Assembly (NCBI GenBank): GCA_017511325.1
Contig: JAFWKS010000285.1
Span: 1 to 6,625, forward strand
Direction: 5' to 3'
Source of the DNA: Erysipelotrichaceae bacterium
GTDB lineage: Bacteria; Bacillota_I; Bacilli_A; Erysipelotrichales; Erysipelotrichaceae
DNA: 6,625 nucleotides
Shown: positions 6,242-6,625 of the stretch, piece after piece
Position numbering within the stretch: the stretch's first letter is position 1
Layout: every line of letters starts with the position of its first letter
Translations under genes and position numbers: made by a program
The notes under the pieces: generated by a model
What the model was told of the DNA's origin: nothing
Database searches by the model: none
Seen by the model: the letters and a program-made list of their open reading frames with translations, nothing else

Positions 6242-6340
6242 TTTTTACCCACAGGAAATGACGTCGAGACGGTGACACTTTTATCCCGCAGAAAAGATGA
6301 GCCGAGAGTACAGGTGACGATGACTTGCAAGTCTGACTAA
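6242..6340 (+). pseudogene. Orphan C-terminal fragment of an RlmD/RumA-type methyltransferase
   Basis: The frame reads FLPTGNDVETVTLLSRRKDE and continues 12 codons to TAA at 6338-6340. VETVxLLSR is the C-terminal hallmark of the rum/RlmD family, equivalent to HVETVCLMSR at the end of the intact gene at 1673-2986. Nothing upstream in this frame resembles the rest of the enzyme. It differs from the intact gene's end in codons and sequence beyond the 13-bp core, so it is not a simple duplication. The best reading is a displaced 3' end left by integration into a rum gene. A chance fragment from another rearrangement is the alternative. Confidence 0.65.
6261..6273 (+). repeat. att-like core, right copy
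   Basis: ACGTCGAGACGGT is identical to 2943-2955 and in direct orientation. It encodes the same Val-Glu-Thr-Val stretch within the orphan rum fragment. Together the two copies bracket about 3.3 kb of accessory genes. No recombinase gene is found between them. Confidence 0.5.
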
Positions 6341-6391
6341 TACAGTAAAGAAACGTTTTAAAAAAAATCGTATTTATGGGAGATGACTCAG

Positions 6392-6625
6392 ATGAACTAT
6401 AAGGTAATTGACAGAGAAACATATTATAGAAAAGGTGTATTTCGCCACTTTACGGAAGACTGTAAGTGCTCGACCTCGATAACTTCGAGAATAGACGTAA
6501 CAGAGCTCGTCACACATTCAAAGAACACAGGAACGAAGTTTTATGTCAATTTCCTGTATATTCTTTCAAAGGTTATGAATTCACGTGAAGACTACAGAAT
6601 GGGATACCTTTGGCAGACAGATGAG
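6392..6625 (+). CDS. catA: Type A chloramphenicol O-acetyltransferase, N-terminal part (runs off the window)
   Basis: The enzyme acetylates chloramphenicol with acetyl-CoA in the cytoplasm and confers resistance; the full protein is a trimer of roughly 210-220 residues per chain. The 78 codons present show the family's N-terminal features: MNYKVIDRETYYRKGVFRHF, the segment STSITSRIDVTEL, and KFYVNFLYILSKVMNSREDYRMGY (family pattern 'KFYPAFIFLVTRVINS---FRTGY'). The catalytic His motif (HxxxD) lies beyond the right edge, so activity cannot be judged. The ATG at 6392 has GGGAG (6378-6382) nine bases upstream. An in-frame ATG at 6383 is too close to that ribosome site. No convincing promoter is visible in the 50 bases after the rum fragment. 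An 8-codon frame (6376-6402) overlaps the start in another frame but has no ribosome site. Its position beside the rum fragment suits a mobile element. Confidence 0.9.
   Translation, partial: MNYKVIDRETYYRKGVFRHFTEDCKCSTSITSRIDVTELVTHSKNTGTKFYVNFLYILSKVMNSREDYRMGYLWQTDE

Noticed and set aside
6376..6402. Inducible leader peptide for the cat gene (8 codons)
   Set aside because: No ribosome site for its ATG, and no stem sequestering the cat ribosome site could be seen.

Overview
The window most likely comes from an anaerobic, probably gut-associated member of the Bacillota (Clostridia or Erysipelotrichia type). This is inferred from strong GGAGG-type ribosome sites, a TTG start, and the protein families present (a methionine gamma-lyase-like protein, RlmD/RumA, a type A chloramphenicol acetyltransferase). 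No rRNA, tRNA or CRISPR array is visible, and the genus cannot be fixed from the sequence alone.

Layout. Positions 1-158 hold the end of a phage tail protein reading frame, joined abruptly to a minus-strand methionine gamma-lyase-like gene (to 773) that has lost its C-terminal half. That gene sits one base downstream of a minus-strand MscS-type mechanosensitive channel gene (775-1632). A 40-bp divergent spacer separates the channel from a complete plus-strand 23S rRNA uracil-C5 methyltransferase gene (1673-2986). This left part is rich in GATC and prefers ATC/ATA for Ile, and looks like chromosomal backbone.

From about 2987 to 6260 the character changes. A non-coding stretch with two kinds of direct repeat leads to a TTG-started membrane ferredoxin-like Fe-S protein (3206-4024). 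Next come an XRE regulator fused to two membrane helices and a zinc ribbon (4179-4793), a strong intrinsic terminator, and an AAA_14/DUF4143 ATPase (4996-6228). The ATPase is driven by a near-consensus promoter buried inside a terminator-like palindrome. A 13-bp sequence from the 3' end of the methyltransferase gene (2943-2955) recurs at 6261-6273, at the start of an orphan methyltransferase C-terminal fragment. The middle block therefore looks like cargo inserted at the 3' end of rlmD/rum, a known integration target of conjugative elements. No integrase is present between the copies, so this would be a decayed or cis-mobilizable remnant. The window ends in the first 78 codons of a chloramphenicol acetyltransferase (6392 onward), which supports a mobile-DNA neighbourhood.

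No complete new defence or metabolic system can be demonstrated. The most notable points are the rum-site island signature, the promoter-in-hairpin ahead of the ATPase, the 28-bp-period repeats ahead of the Fe-S gene, the membrane HTH/zinc-ribbon fusion, and the phage/lyase junction.
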